From positions 558,001-622,000 of the forward strand of contig CAWCEZ010000010.1 in NCBI GenBank assembly GCA_963794745.1: DNA of 64,000 bases, in the 5' to 3' direction. This DNA is from Fen-671 sp963794745. Its GTDB lineage: Bacteria; Actinomycetota; Acidimicrobiia; Acidimicrobiales; Palsa-688. The notes beneath the pieces were generated by a model. The model saw nothing but the letters and a program-made list of their open reading frames with translations, did no database searches and was not told the DNA's origin. Of this stretch, positions 45,240 to 55,100 are shown one piece after another. Each line of letters starts with the position of its first letter. Within the stretch, counting starts at the first letter, position 1. Both the position numbers and the translations under genes were made by a program.

Positions 45240-45641
45240 TCAAATTGCACGCATCGAGTTGTTACGAGCATCGTGAGTGACTTCGGCGAGGCCAAGAGCC
45301 TCTAGCAGAGGCGGGAGGTACATCCCGAAGCGCCCGCGGTAGCCCTTCCGCAACCCGTACCAGCCGGCCACCGGGTTGTCGGGGGACCGCCCCCACGCCT
45401 CGACGGTGCCTGCCGCGGCTGGCTTGTTCTCATCGGCGGCGCCGAGAGGGACCCAGGCGCCTTGGTCGACCAGCCAGACGTGCAGGTCCTCGACCGCCCG
45501 CAGCTGGTATTTGAGCGTCGTCGAACCGACTTGGCAGACCAGCACCGGCGGCTCGGCAAGCTCATCTTTGTACATGGTGTAGCTCGACGTGCCGGGCGGC
45601 GTCTTCAGCGCCCACGGGTCCTCTTTAGTACCTTTCGCCAT
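45240..45641 (-). CDS. Conserved hypothetical protein, small soluble
   Basis: A 133-aa protein with a well-conserved look: KGTKEDPWALKTPPGTSSYTMYKDE, LVCQVGSTTLKYQLRAVEDLHVWLVDQGAWVPLGAADE, GTVEAWGRSPDNPVAGWYGLRKGYRGRFGMYLPPLLEALGLAEV. I recognise the overall pattern from uncharacterised actinobacterial proteins but not a function. ATG 45641 is chosen because GGAGG lies 4 nt upstream; the longer N-terminus is implausible. It converges with the DUF3048 gene with 2 nt between the stops. Confidence 0.72.
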   Translation of the reverse strand: MAKGTKEDPWALKTPPGTSSYTMYKDELAEPPVLVCQVGSTTLKYQLRAVEDLHVWLVDQGAWVPLGAADENKPAAAGTVEAWGRSPDNPVAGWYGLRKGYRGRFGMYLPPLLEALGLAEVTHDARNNSMRAI

Positions 45642-45738
45642 CAGCCCTCCTATGCATTGGTGCCCCATCACTGTGCCAGGGCATACCCCAGTCCGAACGG
45701 CCCAATAGTAAGTGTAGGTTTGCCGAGCACATCGAGCG

Positions 45739-46806
45739 CTACCTAGCGGGCGAGCAAAGGCCCGCAAAATAGCGGGCCCCTTCAGCGAACCTCGTCACAT
45801 CCTCGTCGGTGGTGGCAAAACTGGTCATCCACCTTACGACATTGTCATTTAGGTCCCAGTTCCAGAAAAACGACCAGTTCTGCAACTGATCGGCCAACAT
45901 CGGGGGCAAGCGGACGAATATGCTGTTGACTTCGACGGGCCGCACGATCTCGACCTCGCTCAGCCCGACCACGCGGCTGGCGAGCCGGCCGGCCATCTCA
46001 TTGGCGTTAGCAGCACCGGCTAGCCAGAGGTCATCTTGGAGCAGGGCGTCAAACTGAGCGGCGATAAACCGCATCTTCGAAGCCAGTTGGCCCGCTTGCT
46101 TCCTGACAAAGCGGGCCCGGCGGGCCAGCTCGGGACGAAGGAACACCACCGCCTCGCCGTAGAGCAAACCGTTCTTGGTGCCGCCGAAGGTGAGGACGTC
46201 GGCCCCGGCACCGTAGGTGAGCTCATGGACCGAGCAACCGAGCGCCGCCACTGCGTTGGCGATGCGGGCCCCGTCGACGTACAAGAAAAGGCCGTGATCG
46301 TGCGCCAGCTGGGCGAGCTCGTCGATCTCGGCGACGCTGTAGAGCGTGCCCAGCTCGGTGGGCTGGCTGATGGCGAGCACTCGGGGCGTGACGTGGTGCT
46401 CATCATGCGACAGGTGCAGCAGAGGGCGCACCAAGGCGGGCGTCAACTTGCCGTCAGCACACGGGACATCAATCAGCTTGGCCCCTGTGAAACGTTCGGG
46501 CGCGCCGCATTCGTCCACGTTTATGTGCGCGCTGGTGGGACATATCACGCCCTCGTGAGAGGCGAGCAGGCATTGGAGAGCGACGACGTTCGCCCCGGTC
46601 CCACCGTAGGTATAGAACACCTCGACGTCCCCCTCGAACAACGCCCGGAAACGTTCCGCTGAACGGGTTGTCCAGGGATCCTGTCCATACGGGAGGGCGG
46701 CGCCGTCATTGGCGTCACGGAGCGCCTCGATGACCCTGGGGTGGGCACCGGCGGCATTGTCGCCTGCGAAGCTCTGGGCGGGAGGCTCAGGGATCACATC
46801 TGTCAC
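45739..46806 (-). CDS. Low-specificity threonine aldolase family (beta-eliminating lyase)
   Basis: A 355-aa PLP enzyme that cleaves threonine or related beta-hydroxy amino acids to glycine and an aldehyde. Signatures: SFAGDNAAGAHPRVIEAL, YTYGGTGANVVALQCLL, SHDEHHVTPRVLAISQPTELGTLYSV, LFLYVDGARIANAV, and the PLP lysine in TFGGTKNGLLYGEAVVF. I chose GTG 46806 since the longer frame would run through the divergent YbaK gene. Start codons of the two divergent genes are about 80 nt apart. Confidence 0.88.
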   Translation of the reverse strand: MTDVIPEPPAQSFAGDNAAGAHPRVIEALRDANDGAALPYGQDPWTTRSAERFRALFEGDVEVFYTYGGTGANVVALQCLLASHEGVICPTSAHINVDECGAPERFTGAKLIDVPCADGKLTPALVRPLLHLSHDEHHVTPRVLAISQPTELGTLYSVAEIDELAQLAHDHGLFLYVDGARIANAVAALGCSVHELTYGAGADVLTFGGTKNGLLYGEAVVFLRPELARRARFVRKQAGQLASKMRFIAAQFDALLQDDLWLAGAANANEMAGRLASRVVGLSEVEIVRPVEVNSIFVRLPPMLADQLQNWSFFWNWDLNDNVVRWMTSFATTDEDVTRFAEGARYFAGLCSPAR

Positions 46807-46887
46807 GATCGCACAGCCACGTGCCAATAGCGAGCCGACCGTTATCGTCCACCTGCGGCGGGTAACCACGTGAGCTAAAACTGCTAC

Positions 46888-47370
46888 ATGGACGCACTGA
46901 CCGGGAGCGAAGCGCGGGTTGCTGACGAGCTGAGCCGTCTCGGCATGGCCAGCGAAGTCCGCGTGATGCCGGCAAGCACACGGTCCGCGGCAGACGCGGC
47001 GGCGGCGGTGGGCTGCGACGTCTCCCAAATCGTAAAGTCGGTCATCTTCCGGTCTGTCCCGGACGACGAGCCAATCTTGGTTCTTGCCTCTGGCATCAAC
47101 CGCGTCGATGAAGGCCTATTGGCCGAGATAGTCGGGGGCCCGGTCGAGCGGGCTACCGCGGAGTTCGTCCGCGCTCGCACCGGCTATGCCATCGGCGGCG
47201 TGCCACCGGTCGGCCACGTCCAACAGATCCCCGCCTATCTCGACGAGGACTTGCTTGCTCACCCTGTTGTTTGGGCCGCGGCGGGCTCGCCGCGGGCCGT
47301 CTTTTCGGTCGCGCCGACGGACCTCGTCCGGGTGACCGGGGCCAAGGTTGCCGCATTAGCCGCCACGTGA
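46888..47370 (+). CDS. YbaK/EbsC-family aminoacyl-tRNA deacylase
   Basis: A 160-aa trans-editing domain related to the ProRS INS domain, which hydrolyses mischarged tRNAs. ADAAAAVGCDVSQIVKSVIFRS holds the conserved catalytic-type Lys in QIVKS, followed by GYAIGGVPPVGHV and VWAAAGSPRAVFSVAPTDLVRVTGA. ATG start. Its stop overlaps the GTG of the MFS transporter by 4 nt, so the two are translated together. Confidence 0.9.
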   Translation: MDALTGSEARVADELSRLGMASEVRVMPASTRSAADAAAAVGCDVSQIVKSVIFRSVPDDEPILVLASGINRVDEGLLAEIVGGPVERATAEFVRARTGYAIGGVPPVGHVQQIPAYLDEDLLAHPVVWAAAGSPRAVFSVAPTDLVRVTGAKVAALAAT

Positions 47371-49011
47371 CCTCGCTTCTCACCCCTCTCCGGAGCCGGG
47401 CCTACCGTTGGCTCGAGTTCACGGCCGTGTTCGCCAACACCGGGGTCTGGATGGTCTCGCTCGTCGGCGGGTTCATCATGGAACGGCTCACTACATCGCC
47501 GGTCCTGGTCACCCTCGCCGCCGTCATGAGCCCGTTGGCGGGCATATGCGCCGTCGTTTTCTCCGGCGCCGCCGCCGACTCGCGGCGACAGGCGCGCCAT
47601 CCTCCTACTGGCGAAAATCCTGCTCACGGCATCGGTGGCGTTCCTCGTCATTATGTCGTCGACGGGGAACCTCACCCCGACGACGCTGCTCATCGGGATA
47701 GCTGGGATGGGCGTCTCCAACGGGACGTCCTCGCCGTCGTGGTGGACGACCGTCGCCAGCCTGGTCCCTCCAGATGTGGTCCCGGTCGCCCTCAGCGTGG
47801 ACAGTTTCCAATGGAACATCGGCCAGGTCGTGGGACCAGTCCTCGGAGGCGCAGTGTTGCGAGGCGCGGGCACGACGGTGTTCTTCGCGGTATGCGGCCT
47901 AATTATGTTCCCCCAGGTCGGGTTCCTGACCCTCTGGCGAGGCCGGAGCGACCTTCGCCTGTCGACGCCCGGTGGGACGGCCGCCGAAAGCCTCCTCGGC
48001 GCCGTTTCGTCCGGCTGGCGGTACTTCTCCAACACACCTGGGCTGCGGGCCGTGGCAGCCCGCACGGCCCTATACGTGACCCCGGCGGTCTCGCTGGGCG
48101 CGCTGCTCCCTCTGTTCGCTGCCCATTTCCTCCACAGCACGGCCTTCGGCTACGGGCTCATCCTGGCACTCAGCGGGGTGGGTGCCCTCGTCGCCGCCCT
48201 TGTCTTCCCACGGCTCCAGGGTCGCCTTCACCTCGACGCCATCGTCGCTGCAGCCACCCTGGCCAACGCGCTCGCGATCACAACGCTCGTGATCTGGCCG
48301 AAGCGGTGGGCTGCGATGGCCGTGCTGCCTGTTACGGGTGCATGCTGGGTGTTGGCGACGGTGTCCCTGATCGTGGCTGCCCGCCAGGTGACGCCGGAGT
48401 GGGTGCAAACACGTTCGCTATCCCTGTTTTATGTTGTTCTCCAAGGACCTTTCGTGCTCGGCGGGCTGGGCTTCGGTGTTATCGACACGTTCCTGACGCT
48501 CCGCGACACCCTGCTCTTCGCCGCCGTCGCCTTCATCCCCGGGATCCTCCTGATCCCTCGTTTTGGCCTCCCGGTCGTTGACCGGTCGTCGCTACAACTC
48601 GTCGCCAGCCCGTCACTTTCTATAGGTGAGCACGTCCGCCCCGACGATGGCCCGGTCTTGGTGCTAGTCGAGTACCGCATCGCCCCAGAAGATGTCGAAG
48701 GGTTCCTCGCCGCGATGGCCGAGCTACGCATCGTGCGCAGACGCCTCGGAGCTACGCGCTGGGGCGTCTTCCAGGATGTGACGGCGCACGGCAAGTTCAC
48801 GGAGACCTTCCTGGTCCCTTCTTGGCATGGTTACCTGCTGCAACGCGCCCACTACACCAAGGCTGACGTCGAGACCGAGGCCCGCGCCTTCGCGTTCCAC
48901 CGCGAGCCAGGAGAACCCAAGTTCACCCGGCTCGTCCACCCCGACACAGTGGAAGCCGCGAATGCGAGATCTGCCTGGCGCCGGGAAATGCTCCGCCTGC
49001 TGAGGCCCTAA
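47367..49011 (+). CDS. MFS_3-type transporter with C-terminal cytosolic domain, frameshifted
   Basis: Major facilitator exporter of the EntS-like MFS_3 group. About 11-12 membrane helices run from AVFANTGVWMVSLVGGF through FIPGILLIPRFGL. A C-terminal ferredoxin-like domain of about 100 residues follows (VLVLVEYRIAPEDVEGFLAAMAEL, RWGVFQDVTAHGKFTETFLVPSWHGYLLQRAH), which is a known extension in this family. One extra base near 47590 splits it; deletion of a G restores AADSRDRRAILLLAKILL. Length is 3n+1. Coupled with YbaK; the substrate is unknown. Confidence 0.88.
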
Positions 49012-49779
49012 GGGCCGGGGCTGGGCCTCGTAGCCGACGACGGGCTCGGCGCCCGCTTTGCCAACCGGGAGAATAACTGCGTTCTGGTCACTGATCATCG
49101 AGGCAAACGTGCCGGTAAGGTAGGAGCCCGAGCTGCCCGACGAGGTGCCGTAGGCACCACAGCCAAATGTCTGCACGCCCAAATGTCTGCGCGCCATTTC
49201 GGGTGAGCCCTGACTGGCAAACGATCTGGGCCCCCTCAAGTAGCACGTCTCGTGCTTGGCAAGCGAACCGTTCCAGCCCGGCCACCGGTGCTCCTGAACG
49301 GCGCGCCCGCGATCTTGGGGTTTGTCGATCGGGCGACAATCTCGCGGTCCCCGGTTGCGCGGACGATCTCTTCCACGGTCTCTGCCAACCTGATCGCGTA
49401 GCGGTCGGGTCGCAGCTTTCCGTGGATGACCAGGCCGCAGACGACCGCGAGCGGCGCCCGTAGGACGGCACAAATTGATGTCCGATCCCTGGACCGTAAA
49501 GGTATCGCCGGGAATTACGGTGATCGTTGGCGTCGTTTGGTGGGAGGCGCTTGCCATCGGCACCCCAGCTCCCCGGCCAGCGGGAGCCGCGCCAAGACCG
49601 GCAACGGCCGAGCCGAGGTCATGTTCGCAACGGTAGCTACTTAGCAGCGAGACGGCCATCGCGCGCGTCGGGTAGGCAGGTCACGACCGGTCCCCGACGG
49701 TCCCTGCGCCCATCTTGTACGGTTTAACTAGCGTCCACGTTGCCCCGTGTGCCGCGGCTCTGCCCCCGGAGAAGGGATC
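49012..49779. other. Stretch without a convincing intact gene
   Basis: About 770 nt between the MFS gene and the phosphoribosyltransferase. On the minus strand a patchwork of frames gives pieces such as TITVIPGDTFTVQGSD, LRPDRYAIRLAETVEEIVRATGDREIVARS and GCGAYGTSSGSSGSYLTGTF, suggesting a secreted protein gene broken by several shifts or decayed. No domain can be assigned. A tandem 17-bp repeat (CCAAATGTCTGCRCGCC, about 49164-49197) lies within. The last 100 nt probably holds the promoter of the next gene. Confidence 0.4.
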
Positions 49780-50262
49780 ATGACGAGCACAACTGACCAT
49801 AAACTCGAAGTGCTTACGTGGGAAATGTTCGGCGCTGCTAGCCGACAACTGGCAGTCAAGGTTGCCGACAGTGGCTACCGGCCCGACCTCGTCTTGGCCA
49901 TTGCCCGGGGCGGCCTCCCAATTGGCGGTGCGCTTGGCTATGCCCTCGGGGTAAAGAACTGCGCAACCATCAACGTGGAGTTCTACACGGGCGTGGGTGA
50001 GCGGATGGAGGTCCCAGTAGTCCTGCCACCGACACCGCCGCTAGTCGACCTAGCGGGCCTGAAGGTCCTCGTGGCCGATGACGTTGCCGATTCGGGCATC
50101 ACATTGGCTTTGATCCGCGACCTGGTCAGTCCCCACGTCGCCGAGCTGCGTACTGCCGTGCTGTACAAGAAGCCATGGTCAGCGGTCGACCCTGACTTCT
50201 TTTGGGCCGGGACAGAGGGTTGGATCGCCTTCCCCTGGTCTTCCGAGCCACCCGTCGTCTAG
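49780..50262 (+). CDS. Phosphoribosyltransferase (xanthine/guanine type)
   Basis: A 160-aa type I PRTase that joins PRPP with a purine-like base. The PRPP-binding motif is VLVADDVADSGIT (DDVADSG at 100-106); the N-terminal LVLAIARGGLPIGGALGYALG supplies the phosphate-binding loop, and KKPWSAVDPDFFWAGTEGWIAFPW forms the hood end typical of Gpt-like proteins. ATG 49780 has AGAAGGG upstream. No neighbouring nucleotide genes. Confidence 0.85.
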   Translation: MTSTTDHKLEVLTWEMFGAASRQLAVKVADSGYRPDLVLAIARGGLPIGGALGYALGVKNCATINVEFYTGVGERMEVPVVLPPTPPLVDLAGLKVLVADDVADSGITLALIRDLVSPHVAELRTAVLYKKPWSAVDPDFFWAGTEGWIAFPWSSEPPVV

Positions 50263-50268
50263 GAGGCC

Positions 50269-50532
50269 TCAGTCCAAGGAGATTTCGCGGAGCTTGCCGC
50301 TCTCGACCTCGTAGACAAAGCCTCTGATGTTCTAATGAGGGATGAACGGGTTGGCCTTGACCCGTGCCGCCGTCTGCCTCACGTCGTCGTCAGCCTTGGG
50401 GAAGGCTTCAAGGGCGAAACTTGGCCTCAGGCCCGTACCGAACCCGGCGACATAACCGGCATTGTTGGCGACCAACCCATCAGTTGCGCTCACCGCTCGG
50501 CTCCCTCCGCTAGACCTAAGTGTTCCCATCAA
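50269..50532 (-). pseudogene. Carbonic anhydrase C-terminal remnant
   Basis: The minus strand encodes a fragment of a beta-class carbonic anhydrase end: FALEAFPKADDDVRQTAARVKANPFIPH, an in-frame TAG, then NIRGFVYEVESGKLREISLD and TGA. The frame is the same on both sides of the TAG, so this is a nonsense codon and not a shift. The N-terminal two-thirds with the zinc Cys/His residues are missing; upstream of about 50450 only a short fragment resembling NNAGYV is left. This is the one clear gene remnant in the window. Confidence 0.75.
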
Positions 50533-50605
50533 CTTAGTAGCCTTGCGTTGCTAGCGGCCCACTGGCTCACCCCAGGACAACCTCCCAGGCTGGGACCACC
50601 AGGGA

Positions 50606-51388
50606 TCAGCTGGGCCAGTTGCCGCCGTCGACGTTCAGGCACTGCTGGGTGACGTACTCACCATCAGCGGATGCCAGAAAAAGGGCCGCGCCCGCGATGT
50701 CTTCTGGCCGTCCGATACGCCCAGCGGGGATTGTGGACACCGCCCTGCGTCGCGCTTCGCCGATCGGTTCGCCACGAGCCTGCGTGGCCCGGCGGTCAAT
50801 GTCGTCCCACATGGGGGTGTCCACAATGCCCGGAGCAAGGGCATTGACGGTGATGCCATGGTCGGCCAATGCCAAGGCCATCGACTGGGTCATGCTGATT
50901 ATGCTCGCCTTGCTGGCGCAGTAAACGACAGCGTTGGCCTCCCCGCGCCGGCCGGCCTGGGAGGCGAGATTGATAATCCGTCCGCCCCTGCCCTGCTTGA
51001 TCATCGCCGTCGCGGCCGCCTGGGAGCACCATAAGGTGCCTTTGCAGTTCACGTCCATCACGTAGTCCCAATCCGCGCCGTCGATCTCGAGGAGAGGCCC
51101 AGTTCGGATGACCCCCGCATTGTTCACCAAGATGTCCAGCTCGCTGCGGGGACCGGCAAAGTCGACTATGGCCTGGCCTGCCGCCGAACGGTCTCTTACG
51201 TCGATGACCAGAGCGGTGGCCGCCCCGCCCGCGGCCTCTATTTCGCGGACGACGGCCGTCGCGTTATCGCCCGATATGTCGGCGACGCCAACGGTCGCGC
51301 CCTCGGCCGCAAAGCGCACCGCGATGCCACGCCCGATCCCCTGACCAGCACCCGTAACTATGGCTCGCTTTTGATCGAGAATTCCCAA
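50606..51388 (-). CDS. Short-chain dehydrogenase/reductase (polyol dehydrogenase-like)
   Basis: A 260-aa classical SDR. The NAD(P) motif TGAGQGIG is at residues 12-19 and the acidic residue after VGVADIS suggests NAD preference. NNAG, the catalytic Ser in INLASQAG and the YCASK active site are present, and the C-terminus (ALFLASADGEYVTQQCLNVDGG) is typical of sorbitol/xylitol and 3-oxoacyl reductase groups. TTG 51388 (with GGGGAG upstream) gives the usual family length; the longer frame adds unrelated Arg-rich residues. Confidence 0.9.
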   Translation of the reverse strand: MGILDQKRAIVTGAGQGIGRGIAVRFAAEGATVGVADISGDNATAVVREIEAAGGAATALVIDVRDRSAAGQAIVDFAGPRSELDILVNNAGVIRTGPLLEIDGADWDYVMDVNCKGTLWCSQAAATAMIKQGRGGRIINLASQAGRRGEANAVVYCASKASIISMTQSMALALADHGITVNALAPGIVDTPMWDDIDRRATQARGEPIGEARRRAVSTIPAGRIGRPEDIAGAALFLASADGEYVTQQCLNVDGGNWPS

Positions 51389-51465
51389 TTCAAGTACTCC
51401 CCGCTCCCATGCCTGGCTGGCAAACCGAACGTGAGCATACCGGCCCGCTGGGAGAGGGCGCCTTC

Positions 51466-52068
51466 TCAGGCGGCGGTGCCTACTCGGACGCTGTTCACGA
51501 TCTGGACTATCGTGGTCCGGTTCTCGCCGTAGCAGGAACCCGAACAACCGGCAACGACGAGCCATAGCTGGCTCCCCTTCTCGTAGGCCAGTTCATCGAA
51601 GCTCGTGGTCCCAGCTGACGACACGACCGTTAGCGCGGCCGCTGAGCCGCTCAGGCCCCCTTGGTGGACAGAATGGTGAGCGATCAAGGTCTTGACTTCG
51701 GCCCCGGAATAGCCGGGCTCGGCCTGCATCAGATATTGGGGGAACAGCTCGTAAGCCTGTGACGGCGGCGGCATAGACCCGGGATCCTCTACGGTTACGA
51801 AGAGCCAAGGTGCGACCGAGGCTTCCAAAACGAACGAGCTCGGCGAGGGCGCCGTCGATGCCACCAGGGCGAATAAAGGTGGTGGCGGCACGATGAAGCC
51901 CGCCTGCAGCAACGCCTGCTCGTTTTGGACCACCCAACTATTTGGGACGTAGAAAGATATCTGCGCAACATTGCTGCTCTCGCGCACATCGTTTACGGCG
52001 GCTCCAGTATGGAGAGAAGCACCAACCAGCAGACCAAGGAGAAGGGCGTTCATCGAGCTAGGGTTCAT
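51466..52068 (-). CDS. Secreted hypothetical protein
   Basis: A 200-aa exported protein with a signal-like N-terminus (NALLLGLLVGASLHTGAAV) and a mature domain of alternating strands (ISFYVPNSWVVQNEQALLQAG, SFVLEASVAPWLFVTVEDPG, SFDELAYEKGSQLWLVVAGC). A close Cys pair (GCSGSCYGE) probably forms a disulfide. It ends TTIVQIVNSVRV. The pattern is like small PsbP/LpqN-type lipoprotein domains of actinobacteria, but I am not certain. Divergent from the large BTAD regulator, 78 nt apart. Confidence 0.6.
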   Translation of the reverse strand: MNPSSMNALLLGLLVGASLHTGAAVNDVRESSNVAQISFYVPNSWVVQNEQALLQAGFIVPPPPLFALVASTAPSPSSFVLEASVAPWLFVTVEDPGSMPPPSQAYELFPQYLMQAEPGYSGAEVKTLIAHHSVHQGGLSGSAAALTVVSSAGTTSFDELAYEKGSQLWLVVAGCSGSCYGENRTTIVQIVNSVRVGTAA

Positions 52069-52146
52069 ATTGCAAAGGTAAGGACGCCCTATTTCCGAAA
52101 CCTTTCCGCGCTAGTCGAGGCGTGTATGCGCGTGGGATAATGCGTC

Positions 52147-55100
52147 GTGGCCGCCCGAGCGGTTAGTGACGCCCGAGAGCTGACCCGCGACCCGGTGCGG
52201 GTAACATTGCTCGGCCCGTTCAGCATAAAAATGGGTGAGCGCAGTGCTGGCCCGTGGTACCGCCCTCCCGCCAGACGTCTCTGCGAACTGGTGATGGTGA
52301 GCCCAGGTTTCAGGGTCGGCCGGGAAGTGGCGCGAAACCTGCTCTTTGCCGAACTGGCGCCCCGCTCGTCGGCCGCCGCTATCTCTCGGGCATTATCGCT
52401 GGCCCGCGAGGCGCTTTGCGCCTTAGGTGAGCCGGTGCCCCAGTGGTTGCGAGCTGACCGGGCTCATATCTGGTTCTCGGCCGAGGCGCCGGTTGAGGTG
52501 GACCTGGTTGCACACGAGCAGGCCCTGAGGACGGCCTTGGCCTTGGACGCCGGGAGCCGGCGAGACGCCGAGCTCTCGATGGCCCTGGCCACAGACGGGG
52601 TCCTCCTCGAAGACGAGCCCTATGCCGATTGGGCGCTCCGCCAGCGCGAGGCTCTCGACCTCCTACGCCAAAGGGCACGCCTAGAGCTCGCCCGGGACCG
52701 CGCTAGAGGCAAAGGAGCCTCGCGGGTCGAGGCAGTCGTTGCGGCGTGGGAAGACTGCCTGGCGCATGACCCCGCATCGGAAGAGGCAGCGGTACCACTG
52801 GTGCGCATCTACTGTGCTCAGGGCCAACGACAGTTGGCGTGGAGCACCTATGAACGCTGCCGGTCCGCGCTCGAGGCCCTGGGTTTGCGGCCCTCGCCGG
52901 CGCTGGAAGAGGCGAACCAAGCCATTGGGAAGCTACCTCCCAGGTCCGCCGCCCGGGGTGACCCCGGTGCGCGGCTGGAAGGCGAAGAACGAAGGCTGGT
53001 CAGCGTACTGTTCGTCGGCCTTTCCGGCCCACTGGGTTCTGGGGGACGATTGGACCCCGAGGACCTGCGCCAGCTGGTGGGTGAGGCATTGGCAGCCGTG
53101 ATCGCCGAAGTAGAAAGCCTTGGCGGGACTGTCACCTCAGTCTCGGGGACCGGCCTCGTGGCGCTTTTCGGCGCACCGGAAGCCCACGAGGATGACCCCG
53201 AGCGGGCTGCCCGGGCCGGGCTCCGGATCCTTTCCGTACTCGCTGCGGGGAGCAGCAACCTCGGCACGGGTGTGCTTTCCGTCCGTGCCGGGACCGAGAC
53301 CGGCTCGGCGGTAGTGGGCCCTTGGGGGGCGGCAGCGCCTATGGGGCGGTGGGGGAAGTAGTCGGTGCCGCCGCCTCCCTCCAGTCGACGGCCAGAGCGG
53401 GCTCTGTTCTGGTGGCCCCGTTACCCGAGCGGCCACCGAGAAGACCTTCGTGTGGGGGCCGAGGGAGCACGTCGTAACCGCTCCTGGGGCCGAGCCACTC
53501 GTTGCCTCCTATCTGGAACGCCCGGCGCCGCGGCTCCTCCGGTTACCGTGGCCAAGGCCGGGTGGCGGGCCGCGGCCCCCTGGTCGGCCGCCAAAAGGAA
53601 CTGTCCCAGCTCGACCGGACCTTGCGCGAGGCCCTCTCGGGGACCGGGTCGACCGTGTTCTTGGTTGGCGAGCCTGGTCTCGGCAAAACCCGCCTCGTGC
53701 AGGAGTGCCGTAAGCGTTTCATAGCCTGGGTCGGCGCGGGAACAGGCCGGCTGCCACTCTGGCTAGAGGGCCGCTGCGCGTCGTTCGCCTCCTCGACGCC
53801 CTACGGTCTTTACCGGCAACTGCTCTCCGCGTGGGTAGGCGTTCTCCCCGAAGAACCACAGCAGGTCGTGCTGCCCGCGCTCGAACGGGCCATGAAGGCG
53901 GTGTTCGGCACCGAGGCGCACGAGGTCGGCTTCCTTGCCCACTTGATGGGGCTGCAATCAGGCCCGCAGGTGGACCGCCTAGCCTCGCTCACTCCCGAGG
54001 CTTTGCAACGCGCGACGTTCTCGTCCGTCAAATCCGTCGCCGAGCGACTTGCAACGAGAGGGCCGACGGTGCTGGTCCTCGAAGATCTTCATTGGGCAGA
54101 CCCGATCTCGCTTCGCTTGACGGCGGAGCTGGCCACGCTGACCCAGAGCGTCCCTTTGCTGCTGATCGCGACACGCCGACCTGAGCCGGGCCCGGAGGTA
54201 TCGGCGCTTGAGGCCAACCTGGAAGCCGGCTCGGCGCGCAGGTTCCGAAGGTTGGAGCTTTCGGCTCTCAGCGACGAAGCCGAACGCGAACTTGCGGGAT
54301 TTATGGTTGGCGGAGAGGCCGCCGACGACGTTGTCGCCGCAATTAGGCGCAACGTCGACGGGAACCCGTTCTTCCTTGAACAGCGCTTCGATTCCCTGGT
54401 GGAAAGGGGCGCTCTGGTCAAAGACGCGGCCTCATGGGCTTTGAGTGGGGTCGATGTGAATGACGTACCACAGGTCTTGGAGCGCCTGATACGTGCGAGG
54501 GTCGACCAGCTACATCCCACTGCCCGCGAGGTCGTCACCGCTGCTTCAGTGCTGGGGCCAGAGTTCCCGCTTTCAGCGCTGAAGGCAGTGACCGATCTCT
54601 CAGACCGCTTGGCAGCAGCAGTGAGCGAGCTTTGCCGCGCGGGACTGCTGTTGGAACCTCGCTCGTGGCCCGAGCCCGTTTATCGTTTTCGGCACGCTCT
54701 CATCCAAGAAGCTACCTATGCCAGCCTCCTGCGATCTCAGCGGGCCCAGCTCCACGGGCGTGCCGCCTGGGGGATGGAAGCGCTGTTTACAGGCCGGCTC
54801 GAAGAGGTTGCCGCAGTCCTCGCACACCACTACGCCATGGCCGGGGAAAACGAACGCGCGGTGCACCACCTCCAGATCGCTGCCGGGCATGCGGCTGCGG
54901 ATTACGCTAATGACGAGGCCATCGCTTCCTACCGAAAGGCCATTCAGCTAAACGACGCGAAAATGACCGGTCAAGGTCCTGCCGAGCTCGCAGTCGAGCT
55001 CCGGGCACAACTCGCCGACGTGCTCTGGCGGACCACACGCCTCGCGGAGGCAAGGGAAACGCTCCAGCAGGCCCTGGTACTGGTCGGACCGGAGCGACCG

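Noticed and set aside
48724..49659. A 311-codon minus-strand open frame
   Set aside because: Half of it is antisense to the MFS gene and the rest is a patchwork of Arg-rich sequence; only pieces look protein-like.
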